Shown here: one piece after another, positions 37,251-45,766 of the stretch | Layout of the letters: every line of letters begins with the position of its first letter | Position numbering within the stretch: position 1 is the first letter of the stretch | Assembly (NCBI RefSeq): GCF_023370075.1 | Contig: NZ_CP097152.1 | Span: 477,488 to 541,487 of the forward strand | Origin: Deinococcus sp. QL22 | Lineage (GTDB): Bacteria; Deinococcota; Deinococci; Deinococcales; Deinococcaceae | DNA: 64,000 bases | Direction: 5' to 3' | Notes under the pieces: generated by a model | What the model saw: only the letters and a program-made list of their open reading frames with translations | Database searches by the model: none | What the model was told of the DNA's origin: nothing | Program-made: the position numbers and the translations under genes

Positions 37251-38544
37251 AACCCTCGAGGGCTGACGGCCTGACACAATTTATGAGGGAGAGCGAAATC
37301 TGAGCACCCAGCCGCCTTCTAAAGCGTCCACAGAACTGACATGCGATTTCTTGCGACGTCCGGGAGGCGCCGGATCGGCGCCTCCTTGGAGCGTCAGGCG
37401 GTTGAGTACTGCCTGCCCCCGGCTCAGCGCGAAGTGGACGCCGCGTAAACCAAGTTTCAAATAGCTCAGGGCGCGGTTCCAATGGGGATCAATGGTTCTG
37501 CGCACACCCTGCTGCACGAGCTGGAGTCCTTCGGAGACGAGCAGGAGCGTGGCCACAGAGATCACCAGGATCAGGCGTTCGAGGCTGGCGGCATCACGCA
37601 GTTTGGAGTCCTCCAGACCGAAGAGGCCACTCTTATCATCCAAGAATCCTTCCTCTATTTGGAAGCGCTCGCCGTACTCAGCAAACGTTGCACGACTGGT
37701 GGGTTCATCGCTCACCACCTGCCACTGCTCTGGGCCGTCCGTGGGACGGCCCAGAGCCACATGCACCAGCCCAAATCGGTGTCCGGTGATCGTGACGTTG
37801 TGGAAGCAGCGCGTTTCGCGCGCTGCGAGTTTGATTTCCCCGATGGTGCAGACCCGTTGCCCGTCTGGAGCGGCCAGAATCAGGCTCGATTTGATGCGGA
37901 TGCGGAAGTGCCATCCGCAGACGCGGAGCCAGCCCATCAAGGCCGTGTCGCAAAACCCCGATCCGCCAGGAGTCGAACATCGTGCAGCCCAAGAAAATCC
38001 AGCAGGCCTTTGACCTCGGCGAGACAGGCAGGAGTTGTTCGGTGCCGACCTGAGCACTGGCATGCTCTAGGACGCGGGAGACGAGCGGTACCGCGCGTCC
38101 CCGGTAGAGGACGGCCACCCGGATCAGACAGAAGCGTCCGAACAGGATGCTGGTGTCCAGCGCCAGCGTCAGGGAATGCGGGCCCCAATCCCGCAAGGCT
38201 CGGGTAATCAGGGGGCCATACACACTGCCAGGGGCGATGGCTGGATTCTCCAGCCACCGTCGGCAGCGACGTTCGGTGCTCTGGGCGACCGTGGCCTGGG
38301 AGTGGATGTGCGGCAGCCAGGAGGGAATGGAAACGCTCTGGGACAGCACCAAGCCGCTGACCATCCAGGCCAGCGTACGGGCGTTGCGGACGTCGTTCCA
38401 CAGGGCGGGGTGGAGGTGGGGCAGGATCGCTTGGTACAGTCGGGGGGCGTCCCCGGTGGCATTTTCGGTCTTCACAAACAGAAAGTGTCCCCTACCGGGG
38501 ACGCTTTCTCATAAATTGTGTCAGGCCATCAGCCCTCGAGGGTT
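37251..38544 (-). mobile_element. IS4-type insertion sequence with 35-bp inverted repeats
   Basis: The inverted repeats are 37251-37285 and 38510-38544, identical at 34 of 35 positions (outer sequence AACCCTCGAGGGCTGA). The element is 1294 bp. I see no target duplication. The transposase is on the minus strand and broken. The right end has replaced the last codons of the SUKH gene. Confidence 0.85.
37281..38475 (-). pseudogene. IS4-type transposase, frameshifted
   Basis: N-terminal frame: [20 protein letters not shown] ... [20 protein letters not shown], with the first DDE Asp in LDTS. A second frame supplies [18 protein letters not shown] (second Asp), and a third runs from [20 protein letters not shown] to [20 protein letters not shown] (the Glu-containing YREK-like region). 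At least two frame breaks occur near 37950-38060. Confidence 0.8.
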
Positions 38545-38867
38545 AAATAAAGACTGAGCCGGCTGTCACTCTCATGATCCCACTTGAAGACGCTCAGCGC
38601 GTCCACTTCTCCTTGCAGTATCCGGAAGCCTACCAGGTTACCATTCCCCAAGTCTCCGAAGAAGAAGAGTTGCTCGAAGGACATAGACAGAGATCTGAAA
38701 TCAGCAGAGGCTCGCATGAGGTGGTTCTGCTTTTCGATCTCTTCTGTGCCCCACACGATGCCTTCCCCGTATCTGCCCGAAATAGGACCGACTTCCACGA
38801 GCAGGTCTTTGAGTTGATCTGGGAGGACGACTTGAAAAACCTGCTCCAGGCGAAGAATATCTGTCAT
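38529..38867 (-). CDS. SUKH/SMI1-KNR4 family protein, C-terminus cut by an IS
   Basis: About 112 aa. It shows the SUKH pattern LPDQLKDLLVEVGPISGRYG ... LFFFGDLGNGNLVGFRI and FKWDHESDSR. SUKH proteins commonly act as immunity proteins against contact-dependent or polymorphic toxins. The last residues (LYLTLEG) come from the IS4-type terminal repeat, so a short C-terminal part has been lost. The start is uncertain: ATG 38867 fits the family, GTG 38927 is possible. No toxin gene is visible nearby. Confidence 0.75.
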   Translation of the reverse strand: MTDILRLEQVFQVVLPDQLKDLLVEVGPISGRYGEGIVWGTEEIEKQNHLMRASADFRSLSMSFEQLFFFGDLGNGNLVGFRILQGEVDALSVFKWDHESDSRLSLYLTLEG

Positions 38868-38997
38868 CGCCTCTGGAACAAATGCCAACACATTGACACC
38901 GACATCTTGAAGGAGGGCTGACCACACCCCTCCAGATTAAGAGGGAAAAGCCAGCCCCACTGAGGGAGTCCTCAATGGGCTTCACTCATGAACCATA

Positions 38998-39036
38998 GCC
39001 TGGCACTCTGTTCGCTCAGCGAACAGAGTGCCAGGC
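38998..39036. repeat. Perfect 18-bp hairpin
   Basis: GCCTGGCACTCTGTTCGC, a 3-base loop (TCA), then its exact reverse complement. No T-tract on either side. It could be a transcription-stopping structure or the footprint of a repeat element. The rest of 38928-39186 holds no gene. Confidence 0.6.
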
Positions 39037-39186
39037 CAAAAACGGAAATTGAATGCAGCCAAACAGTCTTAGTGAAGGTTAGGGACTGAGCGAAATGACG
39101 CTGGATACCTGGGCGAGTGCAGCCCACCAGACGTAGTCTTCGAAGGTGTCTCCCATTTTAAAGATGCTTGAACGTCCGTTGAAGGA

Positions 39187-39234
39187 CCTTTAAAAAGAAA
39201 AAACAGCTCTTGAGCGACGGCTCAAGAGCTGTTT
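39187..39234 (-). terminator. Rho-independent terminator of the AI-2E permease gene
   Basis: AAACAGCTCTTGAGC (39201-39215) and its complement (39220-39234) with a 4-base loop. On the minus strand the hairpin is followed by TTTTTTCTTTTT. It lies 44 bases past the permease stop. Confidence 0.85.
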
Positions 39235-39278
39235 GCTTGAAGACAATCTCCCAGAAGTTCAGCATCGGGGAAACAGAA

Positions 39279-40592
39279 TTATCTGCTGCATTCCCGATCC
39301 GGCACAGAATGGCCGAGCTTGGCTGTCTGGGTCTCCGCTTCGGGCGTGTCGAGTGCAGCGGCCAGATTCAGCTCCCCCTCCTCGGCCTGCCGGACGAGTT
39401 CTGCGTCACGCGCCGCCTGTTCAGCCTTGACTGCGGCTTCGCGCGCTTCGTCCTCGCGCTCGAGCTGCTCTTCAACCTGGCCGCTGATCAGCGCCATGGC
39501 CACCGCATCCGGGATGTCTGGCGCGTCCTGGAGGTAAAACTCCTGATAGAGCGCCTTCAGGATAATGAGGAATGGCACGGTCAGAAACGCGCCGACCAGG
39601 CCGAACACGCTGCCGAACAACAGCACACCCACCGTCACTGACAGTGGGTGAAGCTTCCCGGCGCCGCCCAACAAGAATGGCGCGAGAACAAAACCCTCAA
39701 GCTGCTGGAAGACCAGCGAGAACAGCGCGACGTAGACAGCTTGTTGCGGGTCGTCCACCAGGCTGACCAGGATCGGGGGCAGGGACGTGACGATCGGGCC
39801 GAGGTTTGGCACCAGTTCGCCCAGGGCGGCCAGGAGGCCAAAGACCAGCCAGTTCTGTACGCCCAGCAGCATGAGCCCAGCCGCCATAAAGGTGCCGGTG
39901 ACCAGCATGATCAAGACGGTGGCGCGTCCCCACGCGCCCAGTTGTTTCAGAATCTGTGCCAAGGCGCGCGCCGCCTTCAGCCGGTACCTGGGCGGTACTG
40001 CCCCCAAGGCCCCATTGATCAGAGGAACGGGGTTGCTCAGCACGAAGACCACCATCACTAGCGTCACCAAACCCAGGAACAGCCCCCCCACCGCAGCCCC
40101 CACTACGTTTGGGAGGGTGCGGGCGGCTTGGGTGCTGAAGACGGTCGCCTGTTGGATAAGCCCGTGGATCGTGTTCTCAGATAAGGCGCGACTGACCGCT
40201 GGATACTGATCGACGACCGTACGGATGCGTTGTTCCAGCTCGGGAAGAGTGCGGGGCAGACTGCCCGAGAGCTGCCCAAGTTGAGTCACCATGGGGGGCA
40301 CCGCCAGAAACCCGAGGAAGATCAGGATGGCCAGAACCAACAGCACGGTGGTGAGGCCAGCGACTGCGCGCGGCATCCAGCGTTCCAGAAACCGGGCCAC
40401 CGGATTCAGGGCGGTCGCCAGGATCAGCGCCAGAATAATTGCCAGCAGGGCCGGGCCGACTTGTCCAAAAAAACGGATGGCCAGCAACACCGCAATGACA
40501 CCCAGTGCGACGGGGAGCAGGTTGATCACCTGGATGCTGCTTCGTGGGGCACTCGGCGGTCTGGAGGAGGGGGGCGTGAGGGGAGAGTTCAT
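39279..40592 (-). CDS. AI-2E family transporter (PerM-like permease)
   Basis: 437 aa integral membrane protein. There are two hydrophobic segments near the start (VINLLPVALGVIAVLLAIRF, LLAIILALILATAL), a long extracytoplasmic loop (about 105-175), then several further membrane segments with the family stretch LGELVPNLGPIVTSLPPILV. The last 70 residues are a charged, Ala/Glu-rich tail. Family members export small molecules or act as Na+/H+ antiporters; the substrate here is unknown. Confidence 0.9.
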   Translation of the reverse strand: MNSPLTPPSSRPPSAPRSSIQVINLLPVALGVIAVLLAIRFFGQVGPALLAIILALILATALNPVARFLERWMPRAVAGLTTVLLVLAILIFLGFLAVPPMVTQLGQLSGSLPRTLPELEQRIRTVVDQYPAVSRALSENTIHGLIQQATVFSTQAARTLPNVVGAAVGGLFLGLVTLVMVVFVLSNPVPLINGALGAVPPRYRLKAARALAQILKQLGAWGRATVLIMLVTGTFMAAGLMLLGVQNWLVFGLLAALGELVPNLGPIVTSLPPILVSLVDDPQQAVYVALFSLVFQQLEGFVLAPFLLGGAGKLHPLSVTVGVLLFGSVFGLVGAFLTVPFLIILKALYQEFYLQDAPDIPDAVAMALISGQVEEQLEREDEAREAAVKAEQAARDAELVRQAEEGELNLAAALDTPEAETQTAKLGHSVPDRECSR

Positions 40593-40635
40593 GGGTTGCT
40601 CCCATCATGGGGACTTGCGTCTGACAAAGACTTAA

Positions 40636-40680
40636 CGGCTGTGTTGCCTTAACTGGGGGCCAGGGATGGGAAAGGCGAGG
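40636..40680. repeat. IS6-family terminal repeat remnant
   Basis: ggctgtgttgccttaact at about 40638 matches the terminal repeat of the IS6 copies in this window, but no transposase sequence follows. A scar of a lost copy. Confidence 0.55.
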
Positions 40681-40754
40681 GATGGCCTGCCAACGCGGGA
40701 ATGGGCGACCTTGCGTTAGACACGCGGCTGCTGAAAGCGGCTTAACTCAGCCTG

Positions 40755-40802
40755 TGCAAAAGCCTGTTGCGTCAATCAATACCAAAGCAACAGGCTTTTG
40801 CA
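40755..40802. terminator. 16-bp inverted repeat upstream of the aldolase gene
   Basis: TGCAAAAGCCTGTTGC (40755-40770) and its perfect reverse complement (40787-40802). A second, smaller hairpin, GCAAAAGGCTTCCCTTTTGC, lies at 40842-40861 and repeats the one at 30717-30734. They may be bidirectional terminators or repeats in the divergent region. Confidence 0.45.
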
Positions 40803-40927
40803 ACAAGAAGAGGCTGTCTTCATCACTGTTCTCCTCTCGCAGCAAAAGGCTTCCCTTTTGCCTGCCTGCCCTGCTCTCCATAACCCTCACTAGCCTGGGA
40901 TTTATCGTCAGGGTGAAAGAATGATTC

Positions 40928-42061
40928 ATGTCCTCTCCGTACGCCCCAAACGCAGAGTTACGCGCCGCCTGCAGCCGCAGCCTTAGCCTTCACCGGCCAC
41001 TTGGACCCCGTGCGTGGTTCGAACGCCTGGCAGCCTCGCCGTACGCGGCCTTGGACATTGATCAGTACGGGCAGGGCGAAGCGGTGCAATTGCTGGAGCA
41101 ACGCGTTGCTTCGCTGTTAGGAAAGCCCGCCGCCGTGTTTGTTCCCAAAGGAACCGTGGCTCAGATGGTCGCTTTACGCGTCCACACTGACCGGCGCGCG
41201 GCACGCACGGTCGCTCTGCACCCCTTCAGTCACATTGACTTTGATGAGGACGGGGCCGCCGAACGCCTGCACCACTTGACCTTGCTGAGAGTGGGGAACC
41301 CCAATAGGCCCTTCACACGCGCTGATCTGGCCTCTTTGCATGAACGGCTCGGCGCGCTGGTGATTGAGTTGCCCCTGCGCCAAGCCGCGTTCCAACTGCC
41401 CGAGTGGGCAGAGCTGGTTGATCTTCACGCATGGGCCGCTGAGCATGGCGTGCCCGTGCATCTGGACGGCGCGCGCCTGTGGAGCAGTGCACCTGGCTAC
41501 GGGCGCAGCCTGGCGGACATCGCTGCCCTCGCCCATTCGGTGTACGTGTCGCTGTACAAGGACATTGGAGGTTTGGGAGGCTGCGTGCTCGCCGGAGAGC
41601 AGGACTTCATCGACGAGGCGCGCCCCTGGCTGGCGCGGCATGGCAGTCTGATGTACCGGTCGTTTCCGCTGGTCGTGTCCGGCCTTGACGGCCTGGACCG
41701 GCATCTGCCACGTGTCGCCTCGTATGTGTTGAGGGCGCGCGCGCTCGCTGCTCAGCTTGCAGAGGTGCCAGGCTTACGCATCCGCCCCAGCGTCCCCCAC
41801 ACCAGCGGGTTTCAGGTCCTGATGGAGGGAGATCCGGATCGGTTATGGGACGCGGCGCGCGATCTGGCCGTGGATCGAGACGTGTGGCTGGTCAATGACG
41901 TCCGTCCCACGGCCGTTCCCGGCATCAGCATGGTGGAGGTGCAGGTGGGGGACGCGGCAGAGGATTTCACCGACGAGGAGGTCGCCGGGCTGTTCAAGGA
42001 GATGCTCTGCCAGGGACGTTCAGGCGCTATCGGTTCCTGGACCAGCGATCAGCTGGCATGA
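40928..42061 (+). CDS. Threonine-aldolase-like PLP lyase
   Basis: 377 aa, fold-type I beta-eliminating lyase family. HLDGARLWSS carries the cofactor Asp, and VYVSLYKDIGGLGG the PLP lysine (near residue 210). Low-specificity L-threonine aldolases split threonine to glycine and acetaldehyde; other relatives act on related beta-hydroxy amino acids. A single gene without operon partners. Confidence 0.85.
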   Translation: MSSPYAPNAELRAACSRSLSLHRPLGPRAWFERLAASPYAALDIDQYGQGEAVQLLEQRVASLLGKPAAVFVPKGTVAQMVALRVHTDRRAARTVALHPFSHIDFDEDGAAERLHHLTLLRVGNPNRPFTRADLASLHERLGALVIELPLRQAAFQLPEWAELVDLHAWAAEHGVPVHLDGARLWSSAPGYGRSLADIAALAHSVYVSLYKDIGGLGGCVLAGEQDFIDEARPWLARHGSLMYRSFPLVVSGLDGLDRHLPRVASYVLRARALAAQLAEVPGLRIRPSVPHTSGFQVLMEGDPDRLWDAARDLAVDRDVWLVNDVRPTAVPGISMVEVQVGDAAEDFTDEEVAGLFKEMLCQGRSGAIGSWTSDQLA

Positions 42062-42711
42062 CCGCATCTCTTGGTCTCAGGATGCCGGCCGTACGCTTGA
42101 TAGACAGCAGCCGAGTCACGCTGAAGCACGCAGGCCTGACCTCAGGCAGCTTGAACAGCAACTGATCTTGGGCCTGCTGCCAGAAGTCTTTTTAGAGAAC
42201 GGCACGACGCCAACGGCTGCCGAAACCATCATAGGATCAAACAGTACTTGAACCTTCGCTCATAACGGCAAAAGCCTTTCCTTTCGCACGTTTACCCTCT
42301 TCTAAATCTGAAAATGAGTGATGTTCAGGTCGAGGGCCCAGATTTTGATGCCTTTCAACTGGGCACGTGAGGTTGAGCCATCTCGGCATGAGCCACATTG
42401 ACGACCACCTGGAGGACAAACTCCGCGTCCAGTTTCAAAGGCTCGAGGCCGATCATGGACAGCATGCCCATCAGGTTGTGGTCTGGTAGTAGTCGCAGCA
42501 GATCTGGCGCAGCAATTTTTGGGGTGGCCCCCGTCGACCGAGCGAGCAACTTGGGAGCGGATCGAGCAGCGAAGCATGTAGTGGCGGGCGTTCATGGCTT
42601 TAATTCATGAGGGAGCTTGCTTGTACAGAGGCCCAGGTGGTGTGTCGTTCGTGTCTAGATGGCATGTGCAGCACGGCAAAACCGTCCCCAGAGGGGTGCA
42701 GGCGGGAGCAA
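42062..42711. other. Degraded region with gene scraps
   Basis: No intact gene. Minus-strand 42355-42549 reads TPKIAAPDLLRLLPDHNLMG and continues to VVVNVAHAEMAQPHVPS, plausibly the end of a frameshifted gene whose start could be near 42595 (MNARHYMLRCSIRSQ). A + strand scrap near 42140-42250 reads QLEQQLILGLLPEVFLENG. Neither matches a family I know. A degenerate member of the CAAAAGG hairpin family lies near 42265-42285. Confidence 0.35.
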
Positions 42712-42876
42712 TCAGGCCCAGGCAGTGAAATAGGCCTGAAATGAGGCTTCGAAGGCGTCGCTGGAGGCAGAGTAGCCGTCCTCCAGGAGCTCAAGGTCGC
42801 CGTGCACCTCTTTGGGCAGAGGGCGACCGCTGTAGTCGTAAGCCTGTCCACCGGCCAGTCTGACGAGATCAAGCAT
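42712..42876 (-). CDS. Small hypothetical protein (54 aa)
   Basis: MLDLVRLAGGQAYDYSGRPL, an acidic middle (EVHGDLELLEDGYSAS) and FQAYFTAWA at the end. Codon use is strongly biased to G/C in the third position, as in real genes here. It lies 41 bases downstream of the broken hydrolase on the same strand. No family recognised; weak ribosome site. Confidence 0.45.
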   Translation of the reverse strand: MLDLVRLAGGQAYDYSGRPLPKEVHGDLELLEDGYSASSDAFEASFQAYFTAWA

Positions 42877-42917
42877 GCTGACCGCTTGGCGTGGGCCCGA
42901 TTAAGGCGACAGAACCG

Positions 42918-43431
42918 TTAATCCAGCTGCAGTCCCCGTCGTAGTGCTTCCATGCTCCGCGCCAGAAAGTCACGAGAGACAGACGCCGCCGGGGCGAACA
43001 GCTCGCTGGCATGGTAGCCGCCCTTCACTTCATAGAACTCGCAGGGCACACCCGCCTCGGTCAGCCGATGAGCGTACTCGCGGTCCTCGGCATAGAACAG
43101 GTCAAGCGTACCCACGCCGATCCAGGCGGGTGCCAGTCCCGCAAGATTCTCCATGCGAGCCGCTGCCGAGTAGAGTGGCGTACCCTCCAACTTCGGTGGG
43201 CTTCCCAGGTACGCCGTCCAGCCCAATACGTTCGAGGCGGACGTCCAGACAAACTCCCCGCGCCCGGCATGGTCCGTGTTCAGGGCGGTGCGGTCGTCCA
43301 GCATGGGGTACAGCAGAAGCTGAAAGGCGGGCTGCACGTCCCCCCGGTCGCGCGCCCTCGGCCAAGAGCCCAGCATTCTTTTCGGCGGCCAGATACGGGA
43401 ACAGTGGCGTGTACATCGGTGCTTTCTTCAT
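42918..43431 (-). pseudogene. Alpha/beta hydrolase (HSL-type esterase) lacking its N-terminal half
   Basis: The C-terminal half is clear: ARDRGDVQPAFQLLLYPMLD, WIGVGTLDLFYAED (catalytic Asp) and KGGYHASELF (catalytic His). The HGGG and GDSAG segments are missing. The sequence upstream is instead MKKAPMYTPLFPYLAAEKNA (from ATG 43431) in another frame, so the gene is a chimera formed by deletion, with the junction near 43370-43385. Confidence 0.7.
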
Positions 43432-43571
43432 GGGTTCTGTCCTTCCTGTGCCTTGAGCCATGCCTGGCGGTCGTCTCTGACTTCTTCTTCCCGGCTGATC
43501 TGGCTGCTGCGCATGGAGGCGGCCACCACCAGAGCGGCCCAGCCCATGCCCGCCAGGAGCAGCACGCTCAT
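43428..43571 (-). CDS. Small single-span membrane protein (47 aa)
   Basis: Starts MSVLLLAGMGWAALVVAASM, one membrane segment, and ends with a charged tail (SREEEVRDDRQAWLKAQEG). Its stop overlaps ATG 43431 (ATGA), so it was the first gene of a coupled pair whose second member is now fused to the broken hydrolase. Small membrane subunits of this type often precede a larger transporter; that partner is not preserved. Confidence 0.5.
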   Translation of the reverse strand: MSVLLLAGMGWAALVVAASMRSSQISREEEVRDDRQAWLKAQEGQNP

Positions 43572-43639
43572 GCCACACGTCCCTGCTGTGTAGCCAGCCC
43601 TATATTGCTGAACAGAAGCGCAGTTGTAAGGTAGGTTCC

Positions 43640-44010
43640 ATGCTGCACATCGACCGCACCACGTTTCCCAAAGGGCAGACTGTCGCCGTGCCGCACTACC
43701 GAATTGACTCGTGTGACGGCAAAACCTGATCCTGATCCCAGAGGCCCGTCAGGTTGAGGTCAATTTCGCCCTCTTCGAGGCCTACTCCATTGCCCATGCC
43801 ACCGCCGTGCAGAGCGAGGGATGGGAGATTCAGGGCCTGATCGCGCTGGAGGCCAAGCCCTTCGCCAACGCCCTTTACCAAGCGACCACCCAGGGCCATG
43901 CCCGCAAGTTCGGTACGGTGGTGGGGGACGCCTGGTATTCCGTCGCGCCCATCGAGAAGCATTTCTCTTCCCGGGTTGGAGACCATGTGGTGGTGGGCCT
44001 GTACCGCTGA
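43640..44010 (+). pseudogene. Tandem unknown-family protein, copy 1 (1-base deletion)
   Basis: Begins MLHIDRTTFPKGQTVAVPHY and stops after DSCDGKT. Restoring one base near 43727 continues it as LILIPEARQVEVNFALFEAY ... GLIALEAKPFANALYQATTQ ... HVVVGLYR, colinear with copies 2 and 3. So it is an inactivated paralogue of about 123 codons. Confidence 0.8.
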
Positions 44011-44100
44011 CCCTGGCCCCTCAAGACGTGGAATCCTGTGTGCAAGCGATAGGGAGAAGGGCGGGGTTTGCCTTAGAACGAGGACGCTAGGGTACGCCGC

Positions 44101-44472
44101 ATGTACCGCATCCGCCGCACCGACTTCCCCACAAATCAAACCGCCGAGGTGCCCCGCTACCGGATTGACGTCCTCAAAGACCAACACGTCGAGCTGACCC
44201 CAGAAGGATCTTTCCTCCAGGTGAATTTGGCGGCGTTCGATTCCCGTTCGCTGATCGCTGCCATGGGCATGCGGCGTGAGGGGCGGGAAATTCGGGGCTT
44301 GATTGCTGTGAACGCGGTGTCCTTTGCGAACGCCCTCCGACAAGCTTCGGCAGCAGGTACCCCGCAGGAGCTCCGTGCTGTTGTGGAAGACGACTGGTAT
44401 GTCTTGGCGCCTTTCAACTTGTACTCCACGCCCCGCGCAGGAGAAGACGTGGTCATCGGCCTGTACCGCTAG
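44101..44472 (+). CDS. Tandem unknown-family protein, copy 2
   Basis: 123 aa: MYRIRRTDFPTNQTAEVPRY at the start, then FLQVNLAAFDSRSL, GLIAVNAVSFANALRQAS and the shared end AGEDVVIGLYR. No signal peptide or membrane segment. I do not recognise the family. The conserved skeleton across copies is YR.RRT.FP, Y.I, IxGLIAV....FA.A, W..L.P and VIGLY. Spaced 90 bases after copy 1. Confidence 0.75.
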   Translation: MYRIRRTDFPTNQTAEVPRYRIDVLKDQHVELTPEGSFLQVNLAAFDSRSLIAAMGMRREGREIRGLIAVNAVSFANALRQASAAGTPQELRAVVEDDWYVLAPFNLYSTPRAGEDVVIGLYR

Positions 44473-44561
44473 AGCCGTCACTTCACCGCCTCGTTTCCCG
44501 CTCTGGGCTGTCTCAGCCACCTTGTGGGTTCCTCAGAATGCAGAGCGTTACCGTAGGCCGC

Positions 44562-44972
44562 ATGTACCGCACCCGCCGCACCTCTTTCCCCCAGGGCATG
44601 AAAGTTGAAGTGCCTTGCTATCAGATCAATGCCTTCACCGGCCAGGACTTGGATCTGAAGTCCGAAGATCAGTTCACAACGGTAGATTTTGCTGAGTTTG
44701 ATGCCCCCTCTATCACGAACGTCATGCGTGCTCGGCCCGGGGGTACAGAGATCTGGGGCTTGATCGCTGTAGATTCGCGTCAATTTGCGGAGGCGTTCGA
44801 GCAGGCAGTTGCGAATGGTATGGCTCACAAGTTCGGCACGGTGTTGCGCGATGTCTGGTATCAGTTGGTACCAGTGGAATTGATGTTCTCCCCACGTGCG
44901 GGGGAGTACTTGGTCATCGGCCTGTACCACCAAGCCGTTCATGCCCCACGCCCCGGCGTACTGAGGAAATAG
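44562..44972 (+). CDS. Tandem unknown-family protein, copy 3
   Basis: 136 aa: MYRTRRTSFPQGMKVEVPCY, then IWGLIAVDSRQFAEAFEQAV, VWYQLVPVELMFSPRAGEYL and VIGLYHQ, with a 13-residue C-terminal extension. ATG 44562 aligns with the start of copy 2; an in-frame ATG at 44538 also exists. Its 3' end overlaps the minus-strand gene at 44939-45145. Confidence 0.75.
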   Translation: MYRTRRTSFPQGMKVEVPCYQINAFTGQDLDLKSEDQFTTVDFAEFDAPSITNVMRARPGGTEIWGLIAVDSRQFAEAFEQAVANGMAHKFGTVLRDVWYQLVPVELMFSPRAGEYLVIGLYHQAVHAPRPGVLRK

Positions 44973-45145
44973 CGCCCCGCGTCCTGCCGCAGCAGGCCCT
45001 CTGCAGTGTCCAGCCCGTCCTTATACAAGGCCGACTTGTAGATACGCGGGTTCATGTTGCGGCGCTTGGCGTGACGGGCAATGATGTTGTCAGGTTCAGA
45101 GACCGTCACATTGCGGGTTTGAGGGAGGATGCGGGTCGGGCTCAT
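44939..45145 (-). CDS. Small hypothetical protein
   Basis: 68 aa, MSPTRILPQTRNVTVSEPDN then ARHAKRRNMNPRIYKSALYK and RYFLSTPGRGA. Basic N-terminal half. Its ATG overlaps the stop of the upstream minus-strand frame (ATGA at 45142-45145), which supports real translation coupling. No family recognised. Confidence 0.45.
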   Translation of the reverse strand: MSPTRILPQTRNVTVSEPDNIIARHAKRRNMNPRIYKSALYKDGLDTAEGLLRQDAGRYFLSTPGRGA

Positions 45146-45509
45146 GCGGGCCGCCAGCAGAACGCATCGCTGCCCGCGTCATACGTCACGCTGAACAGGG
45201 AGGAGGCTTCAGCGAGGTGTATCAGGGCCACCCGCAGGCTGACCGTCTGCTGGGCCGGAGTCGAACCGTCGGCCACCTGATCCTGCAAGGCCACCTGCGC
45301 CTCTGCCGCCGTCAGCGTGCCAGATTCCGCAGCAGGCTAAACAAGGGCAAACCCTCTTGCATCAACCGCTTCTCCATGCCGTCCAGCGGTACGCCGCCGC
45401 GCAGCCCCACCGAGCGGTGCAGGCCTTCGGGCAAGAGGGGCGCGTCCAGGCGTTGCCAGAGGTGCAGACAGAATTCATGCTGATTGACCCACTGGCTGGC
45501 CGGAGGCAT
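45142..45509 (-). pseudogene. Hypothetical protein gene with one frame break
   Basis: First frame from ATG 45509: MPPASQWVNQHEFCLHLWQR ... MEKRLMQEGLPLFSLLRNLA, stopping at 45312. The next frame carries on directly as LTAAEAQVALQDQVADGSTP ... LFSVTYDAGSDAFCWRPA to 45142. The two join as one product of about 120 aa. The frame break (GCACGCTGAC) could be decay, an error or a true two-gene arrangement. It is divergent from the HTH gene at 45533. Confidence 0.45.
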
Positions 45510-45532
45510 GAGCTGCACGACGGTGGCGTCCT

Positions 45533-45766
45533 GTGGCCCTGCCCCCAGCAGACGAGCTGGAACTCCAAGAAGCCGCCCTCCTCCTCCAAGTCAGCCCTGA
45601 TGAAATCACGAGGCTTATCGAAGAGGACAGCTTGCCCCACCACCAGGTAGGAGCCAAGTGGGTGGTGTACCGCGAGGATGTCTTGGCCTATCAGGACTGG
45701 GCCAGCCCAGTCGACCGGACAGAAGAAACCGAGTCGGACTCAGATGGACACGTCGAACACAGGTGA
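45533..45766 (+). CDS. Excisionase/HTH_17-like DNA-binding protein
   Basis: 77 aa. The core reads LELQEAALLLQVSPDEITRL then SLPHHQVGAKWVVYREDVLA, close to the winged-HTH fold of excisionases and of antitoxins such as those paired with PIN toxins. Starts at GTG 45533, only 23 bases from the divergent minus-strand start. The C-terminal tail is acidic. No toxin gene follows on this strand. Confidence 0.65.
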   Translation: MALPPADELELQEAALLLQVSPDEITRLIEEDSLPHHQVGAKWVVYREDVLAYQDWASPVDRTEETESDSDGHVEHR

